DNA of 64,000 bases from Haliclystus octoradiatus (GCA_916610825.1 OU744454.1:3185821-3249820); one strand, 5' to 3'. Positions 1-12,563 are shown, counted from the stretch's first letter. Notes: a model not told the origin generated them from the letters alone. Translations and numbers: made by a program.

Positions 1-1834
1 GTTCATTTTCAAGTAAAAACCAAAATAATGAAATCCATTCAATGTAATGTAACAGTACAGCTACGTGCCCAAATTCTAGCTCAATCTTTCGCAGGCTCTT
101 GCTGCCAAGAAGTTTAATGAGACAAGGCAAGGTTAATATTTACTGTTATTTCTATTTTACGTTTGTATGATAGGTATATCTATATATATATATATATATT
201 ATTGTAATTCCCCGTGATTTAATGCTTATTGTAATCTCTTAATGTCTCCTTCATTTCATAGGACAATAAAATATAGACTCACATCTTGCTGTTCCTTGAA
301 ATCAAACAAACGGACGGAATATTATATGTCAGCAACAAAAGAAGTAGCATATTAATCCAAGACCATATTATTGTACACGAGTTTCACTATTACGTATAAT
401 AATAACGCTACATATCAAATGGATCATCATGTTTTATGAACGCTGAATAGGCACCATAAAACCTTACAATATAATATGAGACACTCATTTTATGTGGACT
501 TCGTAAAGTATTCATTCCTTTTTATGGTATTTTACTTTATGCATCAATCAAAATTAAAGTGGACTTGAAATGCAATATTTAAAATAAATTTATTAGAATT
601 GTTGTTTTGATTAAGTAATTAGATGTATTTCCATAGAAATTATTGTTTAGATCAATTGTTAAATGTGTTCAATAAATAGATAAATAAAACATGACATCAT
701 AGTTATTTAGTTAAAAATAGAGCACTGCGTGAAGTTGTATAATTAGAAAAATGCTGATGTAAACTATCCAAATTGTATACTTATAGAAAATGATGTAAAT
801 GTATATTAATGTTTTGCTGAGACCATCAAATGTAAGTAATTATAGATTATGCTTAATAATGTAGTAAATTAGTATAAATAACACGCTGTTTCCTATTATT
901 ATTCAGTATGGGAATAACGTTCAAAACCACTTAGACTTAGACAATTATAATCAACATTACAGTAACTTGGTATTATTTCAATTGTGGGAATTATATGTAC
1001 TATTAATGGATATGGATTGTGTTTGTTTGAGTCTTAACTGTATTTGACTCTGCCCGTACTCATTAGAAAATAAAGAAAAGTCGTAACGACGAAACAATTG
1101 TTTTATCTACAATACATACTGTATACAATTACATACCTAATTGATCAAGCCAGAGCCATCTATTTACAAATACGGTAATTTATCACAGTGATGCGCTTGA
1201 GATCAAGCGCATCACTTGTGATAAATTACCGTAATATGTTACGCCTATCACTAATGACTTTAAATCATTAATATTTAATCTGTTCAAAAAAGTAAAAACG
1301 TATAAAAAAATAAATAATAATAATATTATTAAATTAAAAAATAAAAATAACTATTTTCAGTAAGTATTATTTTATTTAACTATGTTATACATATTATATC
1401 CATACTGTATATTTACCATTGTATTCATTATAACAAGGTGGAAACAACGTTCTTCCTCGTCATTTTCGGGCAAAAATTGACATAAATACGTACCTATTTG
1501 TAAGTATTCTAGTTCATGTCAAATAATTACATTACATTACATTTCGAAAACCAGTTAATGTATTGCGGATTCTAGCAGCCAACAGGGGAAAATCGGCTAC
1601 CACCGGGAAGATAGAACCTATTATACAACCACAATTGCATTGGTACCCTCGGATAAACAAGGGAACCTTTAAGCCAGCGGTATACCGATACAATTTTTTA
1701 CTATTCCGGTACCATTTGAGCGAAAGCCCCGGCCAAATGAAGCCAACATTTGATCTAATTGCCTCAAATGTAAAATATACAATGTTGACTTCATATCATT
1801 TTAAATTTCAGAAATTAAATATTACGGTTCTTAC
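1..1834. other. AT-rich stretch with no gene recognised
   Basis: No exon is supported here. If the gene starting at 2164 (minus strand) continues, its later exons should lie in or left of this stretch. I searched for the cysteine-rich fibrinogen-like exon seen in its paralogues and did not find it, so it probably lies off the left edge or is missing. Contents visible are a short (TA)n run near 180-200, the palindrome at 1171-1233, and a repeat fragment near 1720-1800 that shares its GGCCAAATGA core with the repeats at 9.4-9.8 kb. Confidence 0.5.
1171..1233. repeat. Long near-perfect palindrome (hairpin)
   Basis: The sequence from tacggtaattt at 1171 reads into its own reverse complement ending attaccgta at 1233. 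The arms are about 30 bases with almost no loop; the centre is cttgagatcaag. No target duplication or coding content is seen. It could be the two ends of a deleted inverted-repeat transposon or a hairpin-forming site. Confidence 0.75.
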
Positions 1835-2164
1835 CTTCAACTCTACGAGCTCTATCAATTGATTACTGGAATGATTGATTTCATCATCTGAGACATCAAT
1901 TTGTGTCACCCTCGAATTAGTTGTTGAAGTATAAAGATGACACTGATAATTGGAATTGGAACGTTCAATTTTGACATGACTGCATGATGATTTTCCAATG
2001 ACGCAATGATGTACGCACATTGTTGGTGATTGTACTTGCAACATAGATATCTTAATAAGCTTTACTTCATCTGAATTAGGTATACCTTTTGAATAATATT
2101 TAATGTTTATCGCAAAATAAACCTTTATCACATTGAATATGAGTAAAAGTTTTATAATCTCCAT
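1835..2164 (-). CDS. First exon of a secreted PAN/Apple-like domain protein (paralogue A, partial)
   Basis: The exon starts at an ATG (2164) and ends at a good donor, ttgaag|gtaag, after codon 110 in phase 0. The product begins with a hydrophobic signal-peptide-like stretch (residues 1-20). About residue 49 onward carries a cysteine pattern C-x3-C-x6-C-x13-C, typical of small PAN/Apple-like folds. It is clearly paralogous to the first exon at 5171-5473: shared motifs CVIGKSSCSHVK, LYTSTTN and a LVELVELK-like end. By analogy the gene should continue with a tiny linker exon and a fibrinogen-like exon, but neither is visible before the left edge. A TATATATA box lies at about 2203-2210 upstream. 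The ligand is unknown. Confidence 0.6.
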
Positions 2165-2615
2165 TGTATTTAATAAAACTCAATTATCTACTTATCGTTG
2201 AATTATATATAGTAGGCTAGATATAATGCCATATAGTGGTGACTTCAACAATGTAAAGTAACTGCCATTATGTAATGCTTCAACGTCTGTTGGAATAATG
2301 CTTTACTCCATATATTTTTATCTATCATAATCGGTCTACAGTATTAAACCAAGTTAACAAATGAATCGGTATATAGTGAACTATATTGCGTTTCCAAACC
2401 AGCTGTCTATGTATTTAATAATACACATATTCATTTGTATAATCAATTATTAATTTACTTAATTGCCAATCAAAGTATACAATAAAAGCTTTTAACAATT
2501 AGAGACACTGTGTAGTGTACTCTAATATGTAGCGTGTAGTGGAAATTTTTTTTAACATATTTCGTAAAATAGACACTGGTTTGATATACTGAAGACCCTG
2601 CAAAGCCACAACAAA

Positions 2616-2782
2616 CATCTAGGACATTACGAAAAAAATCGGCTAAAAACATTAGGAGTTAGCTCCACTTCCAGTATTAGAGACTATTGCCAAATTGTTC
2701 CTATGTAACGTGAAAATTTGAGATAGCCTCCCCGTCGGAGATGTCAGCCCACCTCGTCATGGAAATCCTGGTGCCACCCCTG
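2616..2782 (-). mobile_element. hAT-type MITE, 5'-truncated copy
   Basis: This is the reverse complement of the complete 228 bp element at 17745-17972. It shares the internal TTGGCAATAGTCTCTAATACTGG-like segment and the terminal ggtgccacccctg. The far inverted repeat is missing, so the copy is truncated at its left side. Confidence 0.7.
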
Positions 2783-2809
2783 AATTTTTTGTTTAGCAGA
2801 ACACAGTTT

Positions 2810-3600
2810 ATAAGAACACTGATGCTCAAATTGCTAATAATTTAATATAAATATTAAGAACATCTCGAGGCTCATAGTTTTTATTATTATTTTTAGAATA
2901 CAAACATTTAAATCCTCAACAATAACAATAATAAAACCTGAACATTAAATAAATGCTACAGTATGAACGCATAAATAAATGTATGATATTATCATAGCAA
3001 TATGATTTCAAAACATTTCCACGCCATCAATGTCAGCTTAAATACTGCAGCTGCACGCAACAAAAACGTGATTCTTCGTGAATTGTTTTCTTAAAACAAG
3101 AACAATTTTGCTTGTTTCAATAAAAAAGGTGTTGTCCATATACCAAGAACTAGATTCTTACTTAGAATTGATTTTTTTGAAATGAAAATCGTATCTTCTT
3201 GCAACAAGAATATTTTTGTCGAATCTTTCTCAGAATAAGAATCAACTTTCTTGTATCAAGAACAGATATGGTCATTACTAGACTGCAGTTCTTGAAAGAA
3301 GAAAGCAGTTTCTTGAAATAAGAACAGAGTTTCTTGAAATAAAAAAGCAATTTCTTGAAATAAGAAATGAGTTTCTTGAAATAAGCATTATTAGATACAG
3401 TATTGTATTGTATGAGCCATGAAAGTTACATGCGCAGTACTGCGCTGTACAGTAGTACTGTTTTTAATAAAACATAGAATTTAGAGAAACAAATTTCTGA
3501 GCTAAGAACAGGTTAAGAACATTTTGAGGCTCAATTCATGAAAAAATAAGAACACTAAGCCTCAGCCAAGAATTACTGGTTCTTATATAAAAATAGTGCA
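2810..3600. repeat. Dispersed repeat with imperfect ~22 bp tandem units
   Basis: At 3285-3388 a unit of the form gagtttcttgaaataagaa is repeated about five times with substitutions. The surroundings share words such as 'aagaacattttgaggctcaatt' in halves and 'ggttcttata' with 15700-15760, so the tandem block sits inside a dispersed repeat. The short reading frames here are lysine/phenylalanine-rich translations of the repeat. Confidence 0.55.
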
Positions 3601-3919
3601 TGTCAACTTTAAATATATTCTCTTAGGTTAAAAATGATATATGATATATCGAAGCGTTGATTGAGCACTGAAATGCATATAGTGAAAAGCATGTGACAAT
3701 TGAGAACAGAAAATCCTGCAGAAAATAGTAAAACGCAAAAGCTTGGATAAGTGCTTTTACAGGTATATATATGTATCATTAGAATGACAAAAGAAATTAA
3801 TATTGTGAATTTTTGAAATCTGCATATTGAAACTTTAATGCAAGTTAATTATTCACAACCCTAAACTAAAAAATTAAAAATACTTTGAGCAAAAAACGTA
3901 AGAAGTATACGTCAAAAAA

Positions 3920-4580
3920 ATGTTTTGGCCAAGAAGACCCTAAGAATATTTTTTATGACGGACTTTTGAAAAAGGTACCCTTTATTAATTATTTGAACGT
4001 TCCCGTATACCAATAGTTTGGAACTATAGTCTCCATGGTCAATATTGGTACACATTCACCTAATCCCCGAGTCTTCCTACTAATTGCAGGCAAATACTAC
4101 ATAACGTAAAATTTCAATAGTTTAGACAGTAAATTGGATCTCAGTAAAGCTTTGATATCGTATTGACAAACCTGTAACTACGTGGTTCTATCTTCGACCC
4201 TCTACTGTTCCTTATTTTCGTGAATGAATTCATCAGTTGCACTTCATTCGACATTTGTTGTCCAACCAAATACCGATGTCCCTCACTTATGACGAAATGA
4301 TACTTTCTCTCTATTCAACACAATCCATCTCTTGACTGGAAAAAATGTTGATTAGACCGAGAAAGTGAATGTGTCATAAAGGTTTGATTATTATGATGTT
4401 TATTCATTAGGGATTTAATTGATTTGAAAAGAAATTGACAACACTGAGATGATGATGATGACCTCCACATTGACCCTATATTATCAAAGATGGAAGTTTT
4501 GCAGCAAAACTTAAATAGCATTCCAAGATAATTAATATTGCAACTCGTTTGCCCACAGAGCCCACTCGTTTGCGAATTCA
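3920..4580. repeat. Dispersed repeat family R1, copy 1
   Basis: This stretch aligns with 10780-11600 in the same orientation. Both begin with a 'tttgaaaaaggta(c/a)cctttaat' region, pass through a 'ggaactatag' block and include a tract whose minus-strand frames read SQCCQF then KSIKSL. Shorter pieces recur near 13540-13640 and 42290-42400. No intact reading frame is present, so I treat the matching peptides as repeat translations. Confidence 0.55.
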
Positions 4581-4737
4581 ACTTCGTTTCATTGTGATAC
4601 GTTCCCTGTTAGAAACGTTACAGCCCGTAAACAAAATTAAGGAATGATGTCGGTGGACGTTCCGAAGAACGTCCCTATAACCTTCTGCGTGCCTTTAGGA
4701 AAGATCAAGAGCGTTGCAGGAGCGTTTCCGTGTTTGC

Positions 4738-5110
4738 TGGGTTTGCTCTATTTAAAATCACAATTCTAATTTACATTTATAGAGAGTATAGCGGTTTTCA
4801 CTTGAAAAGTTAATTTTCATACAAGTTGAATACCATATAGTGTGTATAGAGATTTCAAAAATTCAAAATTTTGGTTTAGTTTTATTTTATTTCTATGATT
4901 TATACCTGTAATAGTATCGAAAGCAGTCCTACAAATCTTTGTTTTTTGTTATGTTTTCTTCCTTTTAAGTGTCGCCTGCTGTTTACAATACACTTCAATA
5001 CAATTCAATACTCAAAATTGCCACTTTTCAATCAAACATTTTCTTACCAAGAGTATGATTCCCCACTAAACAACCTTTTCGCGATATTCGACAATATACG
5101 GTCAGTGCAA
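4738..5110 (+). repeat. Duplicated flank upstream of paralogue B (copy 1)
   Basis: About 340 bp directly upstream of the first exon at 5171 is repeated, diverged, at 5745-6080, downstream of that exon. Shared words include cacaattctaattta, tgtatagatttcaaaa-like runs and tttacaatacacttcaatac. The second copy is not followed by a signal-peptide exon, so only the upstream region was duplicated or the second exon has been lost. Confidence 0.6.
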
Positions 5111-5170
5111 TTGTTGACGTGTTAGCCTCCTCAAGCAGTATATGTAATTCATCGGGTTTCGTCAAATAAA

Positions 5171-7824
5171 ATGGAGATTTTAAAACTATTACTCATATTC
5201 AATATGATAAAGAATAATTTTGTTATAAGCATTAAATACTATTCAAAATTTACACCTCATCCAAAAGTAAAGCTGATAGCTACGCTACAAGTAAATTCAC
5301 CAACAGTTTGTGTACATCGTTGCGTCATTGGAAAATCATCATGTAGTCATGTCAAAAGTGGACGTTCCAATTCCAATTATTATTGTTATCTTTATACTTC
5401 AACAACTAATCCAATGATGACACAAACTGATGTATCAGATAGTAATCAATTGGTAGAGCTCGTGGAGTTGAGGGTAAGATTTAACTTTGTTCAAATATTA
5501 AAGGGTACCTATTTCAAAATTCACAAAAACTTTCAGGTTATTCTATGCCAAAATAATTGTTACACTTTTGGACTTTTTAACATTTTTACTCAATTTTAAT
5601 TTTGCTGAAAATGATCTGATTTTTTTCTTAAAGTTATTCCTATCCTTTTCACGATCAGAACTTTTTTATTAATGTGACATTAGAATCTAGCATTTATTAT
5701 GTCATCCTGTATCGTATATAAGAAAGTGCTCCGAGTTTATCATTTTGCTCTACTTAAAAAACACAATTCTAATTTAGCTTTATATAGACTATTAGGGCAG
5801 TTTACCCTCTTCAAGTTAATTTCCATTCGTGTGTCATATAGTTTTTGTATAGATTTCAAAACTTCATAATTTCGGATTATTCTGTTTTATAGTTCCATGA
5901 TTTTCCTGCACTAGTATCGAAAGCAATTATACAAACTTTTGTATTTTGTTATTTTTCTTTCTCAAGTGTTGCATGCTATTTACAATACACTTCAATACAA
6001 TTCAGCATTCAGAGTTGCAACTTTTCAATCAAATATATTCTCACCAAGAGAATCAATCTCACTAAACTTCAACTATTTAATTTAGCGTTAATTGAGAAAT
6101 ACGCTCCCAACGACTTTGATAATTTTTGTTCAATGGCCTGCACTGTGTCACCACCGTCAGTTCGGAAATCAAACAGAACGGGGAAATTTCAAGAACAAGC
6201 TGAGACTGGTATTGTGTATTTACGACCAGCTTTATACAGAACAGAAGCTCAATCATTTCAAAAATGTTCTAAATTATTGTAACATCTCACGTGTTTTTTC
6301 TAGCCATTAGCCATCATCAGTACTACTCAGGGGACATGGCGTCTGACTTCGCCTGTTATAGCTAAGTCAATATGAGTTAGTCAATGGGGTGCGATTTGCC
6401 CGAGATGCTAACTTTGCCTTATATGTTGCAGTGGCGGCGCCATGAAATATTCAGTACGTCAGACGGCTGGCTTGTGATGCGCTGAAAAAGTGCTATTATA
6501 TCCAAACGGGTGCCTCAGAATCTATCTTTTTCAATTTGTTAGTGATTGATATCGTTTTAATTGCAAAAATGTTTTCACCGCGATTCGTGGTTCTCACGAT
6601 TTGCTTTTTCAGTCGATATTTTTAACGACTATGATTTATATTAGATTTATGACAGACGGAGAAAATCCTGAATAGCCCGATTCCAATTTGAGATCGGGAG
6701 TAGCGAATTGGACCGATAGTTGCGATAGATCAATGTCCTTTATTAAGAATTCTGACCAGGACTGATTGATGATTCGTGGTTCTCACGATTGCTTTTTCTG
6801 TCGATATTTTTAATCATGAAGTAAGATTTATGACAGACAGAGAAAATCCTGAATAGCCCGATACCAATTTGAGATCGGGAGTAGCGAATTGGACCGATAG
6901 CTGCGATACATCGATGTCCTTTATTCAGAATTCTGACCAGGACCGATTGATGGATGAATCAAGGAGAGCAAGGATAAATTGATGCTATATAGATAGTAAG
7001 TATATAATTATTTTATATCGTTTAATTTGTATCAGTCCTTTGAAAAAAAGTTTGTATAACTTAAAGGTTCTGAATAAATGATGATGATGATGATGATGAT
7101 GTATGTAATTAATCGGATATTTTTATTTCATATTTTAGAGATTAACGCATTGCAATGGAGTAGAAGAAAAAAGTAATTTACACAATTATCTATCTTAATT
7201 CGCTGCAATATATTAATTAACATCTTTTTCATTGTTATCGTTAATTTATTTACAGTTTTTAGGAATTGCAATCAAGCATTGAGTGACATGACAAATATTG
7301 GATCTACGGAAATATTTGTGTTTATATTTATACCATTTTACCCATACTGCACTCGGATGAAATGTCGCCGTATCTCTTCAACGGGTAAAGCTGAAATGAT
7401 TTTCTCTCTTGCGAATGATCCTAGAATGAACAGAATACTCCAGGGATATCGCGGAATTACACTCAATATTCGATATGACAAAAATAAGGATGAGATCAGT
7501 TATCTGAAATCTATTCATAACCATTGTTCACAATACATGAAGATTCAATGCCATAATATGGTATTAGGAAGTTGGGAAAACTTTAATGGACAAGTAAGAA
7601 GATATTATCCCATACAAGAGACATGTGAATGTTTTGGATCAGGAACATGTTGTTGTCAGTTTAATACCTGCTCATGTGCTCGGAATGATTTTCGATGGAG
7701 AAAAGTTGAAGGAAGATTGGCAAATATGGAGGATATACCGGTTACTAGTATCTCAATGGTTGACTTAACATATTCATTTGAAAAGGGTATAGTCAACCTT
7801 GGTCAACTCATTTGTGAAGCATGA
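5171..7824 (+). CDS. Secreted PAN-like plus Caspr-type fibrinogen-like domain protein (paralogue B)
   Basis: Three exons join in frame. Exon 1, 5171-5473, carries the signal peptide and PAN-like C-x3-C-x6-C motif and ends in phase 0. A 34-nt linker exon, 7139-7172, runs from ttttag| to |gtaatt. Exon 3, 7256-7824, follows ttacag| and ends in TGA. Total 906 nt, 301 residues. The last exon begins RNCNQAL and has the Y-x-I/L-K-S...C-x-Q/M-x3-I-x-C pattern, then CECF..CCCQ..CSC, LANMEDIPVT and NLGQLIC. These match, feature by feature, the C-terminal half of the fibrinogen-like domain of contactin-associated proteins (CECG, CNCD, LPVT, IGPLRCY). Paralogue at 12697-15142. Role inferred only: extracellular adhesion or recognition. 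The linker exon is the weakest part; its donor is not canonical beyond GT. Confidence 0.65.
5745..6080 (+). repeat. Duplicated flank of paralogue B (copy 2, without exon)
   Basis: This is the diverged second copy of 4738-5110, now lying inside the first intron of paralogue B. Downstream of it no signal-peptide exon can be found, so any transcript starting here would lack the PAN-like exon. Confidence 0.55.
6581..6954 (+). repeat. Tandem duplication, two ~188 bp units
   Basis: Two adjacent units, about 6581-6770 and 6771-6954, each start gattcgtggttctcacgatt and end near gaattctgaccaggac. They differ by scattered substitutions and one short indel. The block lies in the first intron of paralogue B. 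Confidence 0.75.
7028..7102 (+). mobile_element. 3' tail of a non-LTR retrotransposon or SINE
   Basis: The sequence 'atcagtcctttgaaaaaaag...ctgaataaatg' followed by (ATG)n recurs at 46545-46617, also ending in the same trinucleotide tail. A common sequence ending in a short tandem tail is characteristic of LINE/SINE 3' ends. No coding part is seen. Confidence 0.5.
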
Positions 7825-7845
7825 ATATGGAATTGTAATCATCCT

Positions 7846-8045
7846 ATGTATGTATGTATGTATGTGTGTGTGTATGTATGTATGTATGTATGTATGTATG
7901 TATGTATGTACGTATGTATGTATGTATGTATGTATGTATGTATGTAGGTATGTATGTATGTATGTATGTATGTATGTATGTATGTATGTATGTATGTATG
8001 TATGTATGTATATATGTATGTATGTATGTATGTATATATATAATG
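7846..8045 (+). repeat. (TATG)n microsatellite
   Basis: About 200 bp of TATG units with a few interruptions (tgtgtgtg, tacg, tagg). It starts some 20 bp after the stop codon of paralogue B, so it probably lies in that gene's 3' UTR. All reading frames through it (CMYV, IHTY) are artefacts of the repeat. Confidence 0.95.
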
Positions 8046-8724
8046 TATGTAGTAGTAGTAGTAGTATATGTAGTATATTTGAGACACATGAACATTTTGT
8101 TACATTATAGAAATTGATATTTATAGATATTTACATGTTTTTTTACTTTTAATTATGTTGCTACTGTTTCTTGATGTCTAAATGTTGTTAAAACTTGAAC
8201 ATATATATATATATATGAATATAAAGTAAATTTTTGTTATTTTTGTTATACAAGGCTATATATAAATTAGTTAATAGGATAAAAGTTTTTATTTTAAGGT
8301 TATGCCGAAGATGCCGAAGTGATATTTGTTGAGCTCAAGGACATCATGATGATTATTTAGGATCAATGGGCCGGAATATCAAAAACGACGCTTTGTTCTA
8401 TTTGAATTAATTGCAGGAAGTACAAACTTTGTAGAAATTGATGATCTAATAGCGATAGCAGTTTGAGAGTGCTGGTATGGTATAAAGTACGATGACATTG
8501 TGTCTACCAGTTGATGTTCCGATGCTTTCTTTGCTAATTTGGCAGTCTGGATTATAATTTGATGCTCAATTTTGGCCATCGTAATTGTCATCAAATACGT
8601 TATTTATATAGTCAAATTTGCGACGATCACTGTAAACTTCTGCAGACCAGTTTATAATTCTGCGTTGAACCTTCTGGAGATCTGTTGGGCAGCAAATTGG
8701 AAAAGACTGGGAAGTAACTCTCAT

Positions 8725-9080
8725 ACTGCTGCTATACGGGGACGTGCTACTTTTGTTGGGTCCATATTCCAGCTGAGAAATATACTTTTTGGGTAGGAAA
8801 TTTTAGAATATTAAACGTTTTGGGTCCCATTTCGATTTTCTAGAGAATTTGGAATTTGGGGAAAAAACTGAATTTGAAGGCTGAAAGCTTAAAACTGGAG
8901 TTGAATTTTTACCCATAAAAATGGAACATCCCAGCATAGAACCTATACGGACGTACCCTCCCTGGACTTTTTGGGTAGCATTTTCAAGTTTTTAAAAACA
9001 ATTTGAGTAGCTTTTAAAGGATCTTTGGGACTTTTCGGGTACTTCACATTTTTCCAAAGTGGCAACCCCCCCAAGGTTGA
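8725..9080 (+). repeat. Dispersed repeat family R3, copy 1
   Basis: This contains 'ggacgtgctactttt', 'gggtccatattccagctgag' in part and several 'tttttgggta' words. The same set occurs in reverse complement at 48370-48690. No reading frame is intact. Confidence 0.55.
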
Positions 9081-9388
9081 AGGAGTTGTTTTGATCAAAT
9101 ACAACACCAAGGTTTCTTGCTGAGTTAACAAAATCAATTTGTTCTTTGTTTTATTAGAAGGCTGTTGGAGCAGCACCATCCGTATAACTATTTGCCAAGT
9201 CTTCATTTATTTCTTTTTCTGCTTTGATAGAGCGGTGCAATTGTTTGCTTCATAGTCATACAATAATTGCGTGTCATCAGCGTATTGCACAACTTGTGAA
9301 TGGTTTACAACAGATGAGAGGTCATTAACACAGATTAGAAATAAGAGTATATATGTATGTATTTATGTATGTACTTCAAGTATTGAAC

Positions 9389-9826
9389 CCCGGCCAAATG
9401 ACTTTTTAATTCGCCAACATTCAAGAATTCAACAAAATCCGATGAATGTTGGCGAAATAAAAAGTCATTTGGCCACCCTCACCTTTTCGGATTTTGTTGG
9501 CTGATGTTGAATTTCAATTTTTTTAGATTTTGAATACATTTAAAAATTTCGCCAATATTCATCGGATTTTGTTGAGTTCTATTGTTTTCTACCGATGTTC
9601 ATGGCGAAGTGGCCAAATGACTTTTTATTTCGCCAACATATATCGGATTTTGTTGAAAATATGAACCATCTTCTAATTGGTCAACAACGATGTAGCTTGA
9701 CTCAGGATTGGCGGGCTCGATTGACTAATTTCCAAGCCTCAAAATACCAACCGCTGTTAACGAAAATGAATTCAACAAAATCCGATGAATGTTGGCGAAA
9801 TAAAAAGGTCATTTGGCCGGGGCTTT
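9389..9826. repeat. Cluster of ~45 bp units in alternating orientation
   Basis: The unit ggccaaatgactttttattt plus cgccaacattcatcggattt occurs at 9389-9435 (forward), 9435-9475 (reverse), 9548-9575 (partial), 9608-9655 (forward) and 9770-9822 (reverse). The first two make a head-to-head hairpin. A related fragment lies near 1725-1800. The pattern suggests terminal repeats of small, partly nested inverted-repeat elements. Confidence 0.65.
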
Positions 9827-10779
9827 ACAAGAGTGACCACCATAGACAAGTGGCCATGAGAGGCCCGACCATACGAAGAAATTGAACCGTAAAGAAAATT
9901 TATGCATGTTTCACACCAATATTAATGTAACGTTGCATCAATATTCGTCATTGCTTTTTGTATTGGTAATTCGTACAAATTTCTACAATAAATTTATTCT
10001 TGCTTCGTTGTGTTATTAAATTTCAGCGGATATCTGATGATGGCCTCGATCCGATATGTAAACAAAGAGAATATTTTCAAGAAAGTTTACGATGCCTTCA
10101 ATCCCTTCCAGTATCATAAATAACGTAACTTAAAAGGGCATTTTTGAACAGCGCTAATTGTTTTGAAAAATATATTTTTTCTAAACCTCATTTTCAAACA
10201 TCAGTTGTGCATCACCAAATCGGTTTTGAATTTTCACAACGATGAAATTTGGAAAGTGGAATATGTCACGAAAAGTGTTTCGATGGCAGTAAACTACAAA
10301 GAAGAGTTTTGTGATTTGCTAAGACCGTTTACCAAGAATGCCATATGGAATAAACTAAATAAAACGGTAGATCTGCACGCAGGCTAGTACCGTGACAGCT
10401 GTGTCATGTTGAAATCATCTGATCAGTATGATTACTTATATACGTATGAGAGGTGATGCCTAATGATCAAACATTGACATATGTACGTTTCTGCTGTGCT
10501 CTGGCCTATAAATTATTAGATAAAGCAAATACCAGACGAAAGTAATTAGAATCGCCAGGCTTCAAGAAACAACCGCAAAATTGTCTTGGTCTACATTGTA
10601 ATGAGAAATATGTTGAACTAGCTATTTATGTATTAAGTTGTTTATAAGCCTTAAAAATATACTATAAAAAAAAAAAAAAAAAACTGTACTATACTACGGT
10701 AGGGCCGTAGTACAGTTGTTGGGGCATTGGACCTCAAACTCACAGGAACAACAATGTAACCCAAATAAAGAAATCCATG

Positions 10780-11600
10780 TTTTAAGCTTCACAAAATGTT
10801 TTTGGCAAGAATACCCTTAAAGCGTTTTACGAATTTTGAAAAAGGTAACCTTTAATATTTGACCCCACCCCGTATACAAGAAGCATGGAACTATAGCCCT
10901 TCCTGTGTCAATTTTGGTATACATTTAAATAAATATTATTTATTTAACCCCGGATTTAACCATACCATAGGTAAGAAATACCATCATGGCTTTCATTCAG
11001 GAAGATCTATCGCGTCTTTCTTTATACTAATTGCAGACAAATAGTACATAACGCAATATTCAAATAGTTAAGTCCTTTTCAGCAATTGTTGGATTAAGTT
11101 AGCAATTGTATTAGGATCTCAGTAAAGCTTCGATACAGTATTGTCAACGGTATCCTACTGTAGAATAAAGAAGCTTTGAAGTATTAGTTTAAAACTGACC
11201 AAAAGTAATATCTGCTTGAGCTAAAATACCTGCTGCTGTTCCACAAGGTTCCATCATCGACCCTCTACCTGTTCTTATTTTATTAAATAATGTCATCAGT
11301 TGAAATGTCGCGTACGATGCTCCTCACGTAAGAGAAAAATGATACTTACCTATCTTTTCAACGCAATTGAAATATTGTCTTGCAAAAACGTTGATTAGCC
11401 CGAGAAAATAAATGACTCACGAAAGGGCTTAATTAGTATGAATGAATAGTCATTAGGGATTAGGGATTTAATTGATTTGAGAATAAATTGACAACACTGA
11501 GATAATGAGCCTAGCTGCAGTGACCCTGCTGTTGCCTCGAGGGAAAACATCAAAGTTCTATGGTTAAGTATTTTAAGATAATTAATACCCACTATCCATG
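10780..11600. repeat. Dispersed repeat family R1, copy 2
   Basis: This is the partner of 3920-4580; see that entry. It carries a 60-base extension around 10920-10980 that is absent from copy 1. Confidence 0.5.
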
Positions 11601-11825
11601 AAGTAATCTTATATTTATTAAATAGCACTACAGACGGTATGAGTAACACTATAAGTGAAGCAATTGGCGCACAGTTTCCTTTAAGCTATTTGATCTTTGG
11701 CGGACGAGAGGGCATGTAAGGAGGAACGAGTGATTTTTACTTTCGAGTTTTCTCCTGAAGCGACTCGAGTGCGCAAAATATCAATAACTCATATAGGAAG
11801 TGTTAGTCCATTGCTTAGTATTATA

Positions 11826-12002
11826 CAGTGAAACCTGTATATAACAGCCGGCTAAAAGAGGTAGATAAATTGACCATTATAGACAGGTGACCTTTATATA
11901 CAGGTTTGATTCAATAGAAAATACAATTTTAGACATTGCTAGAGTGACCACTATAGACAGGTGGCCGCTTTATAGAGGTGACCGTTATAACAGGTTTGAC
12001 TG
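11826..12002. mobile_element. pogo/Tigger-like MITE
   Basis: Inverted ends cagtgaaacctgtatataac and gttataacaggtttgactg enclose the internal words 'gaccattatagacaggtg' and 'gaccactatagacaggtggc'. The cagt(g/c)aaacctgttataacgg terminus resembles those of pogo/Tigger elements of the Tc1-mariner superfamily. The left flank is TA. It is one of about ten copies in this window. Confidence 0.75.
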
Positions 12003-12310
12003 GAACAGTAATAGCTAGCACATTAATGTATGTGAATAAGTATATATAAAGTACATAAAATAATAAGCAAATTATGGCTTTTATAAACATTAACATGACT
12101 ATTTTGACCATAAAATGTATTTGAAAACACCCGATGATAAAATTGGAAAATCTCATACATGATGTCAAGTTCACATTGTTTAAGATCGATTGTATATTCG
12201 AATTTAGTTTTGCTATGGTGATTTGGCATCATAACTCTAAACCACCAATCAGATTATTGATAGAAATTTCCAAGAATAAAAGAGCAAGAGGTTTTCTGCT
12301 ACAACGAATA

Positions 12311-12563
12311 GGTATATGTATAAAAAGAACAAATACCATATCTATAAAAGGGCATTATTAACAAACCAGATAGCGTGTACGAAATTTTCAATTTAACAAA
12401 GTTTCAAGTTAGTTTAATTTAGTTAAATAATGTTTTAAGTATATGTATAAAAAAAAGAACAAATGCCATATCTATATATGGGCATTATTAACAAACCAGA
12501 TAGCGTGTACGAAATTTTCAATTTAACATAAGTTTCAAGTTAGTTTAATTTAGTTCAATAATG
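12311..12563 (+). repeat. Tandem duplication, two ~127 bp units
   Basis: Units at about 12311-12438 and 12439-12563 share 'gggcattattaacaaaccag' and 'gtgtacgaaattttcaattt' and differ by a few bases. They lie in the 3' flank of paralogue C. Confidence 0.8.

Noticed and set aside
4315..4581. Shared SQCCQF/KSIKSL peptides here and at 11395-11649
   Set aside because: They come from a dispersed repeat whose frames are otherwise broken; not evidence for a protein family.
7799..8117. Overlapping frames of CMYV or IHTY repeats on both strands
   Set aside because: They are translations of the (TATG)n microsatellite and carry no coding signal.
10163..10387. 74-codon plus-strand frame near a poly(A) run
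   Set aside because: It might be part of a retrocopy, but no recognisable domain, splice site or duplication supports it.
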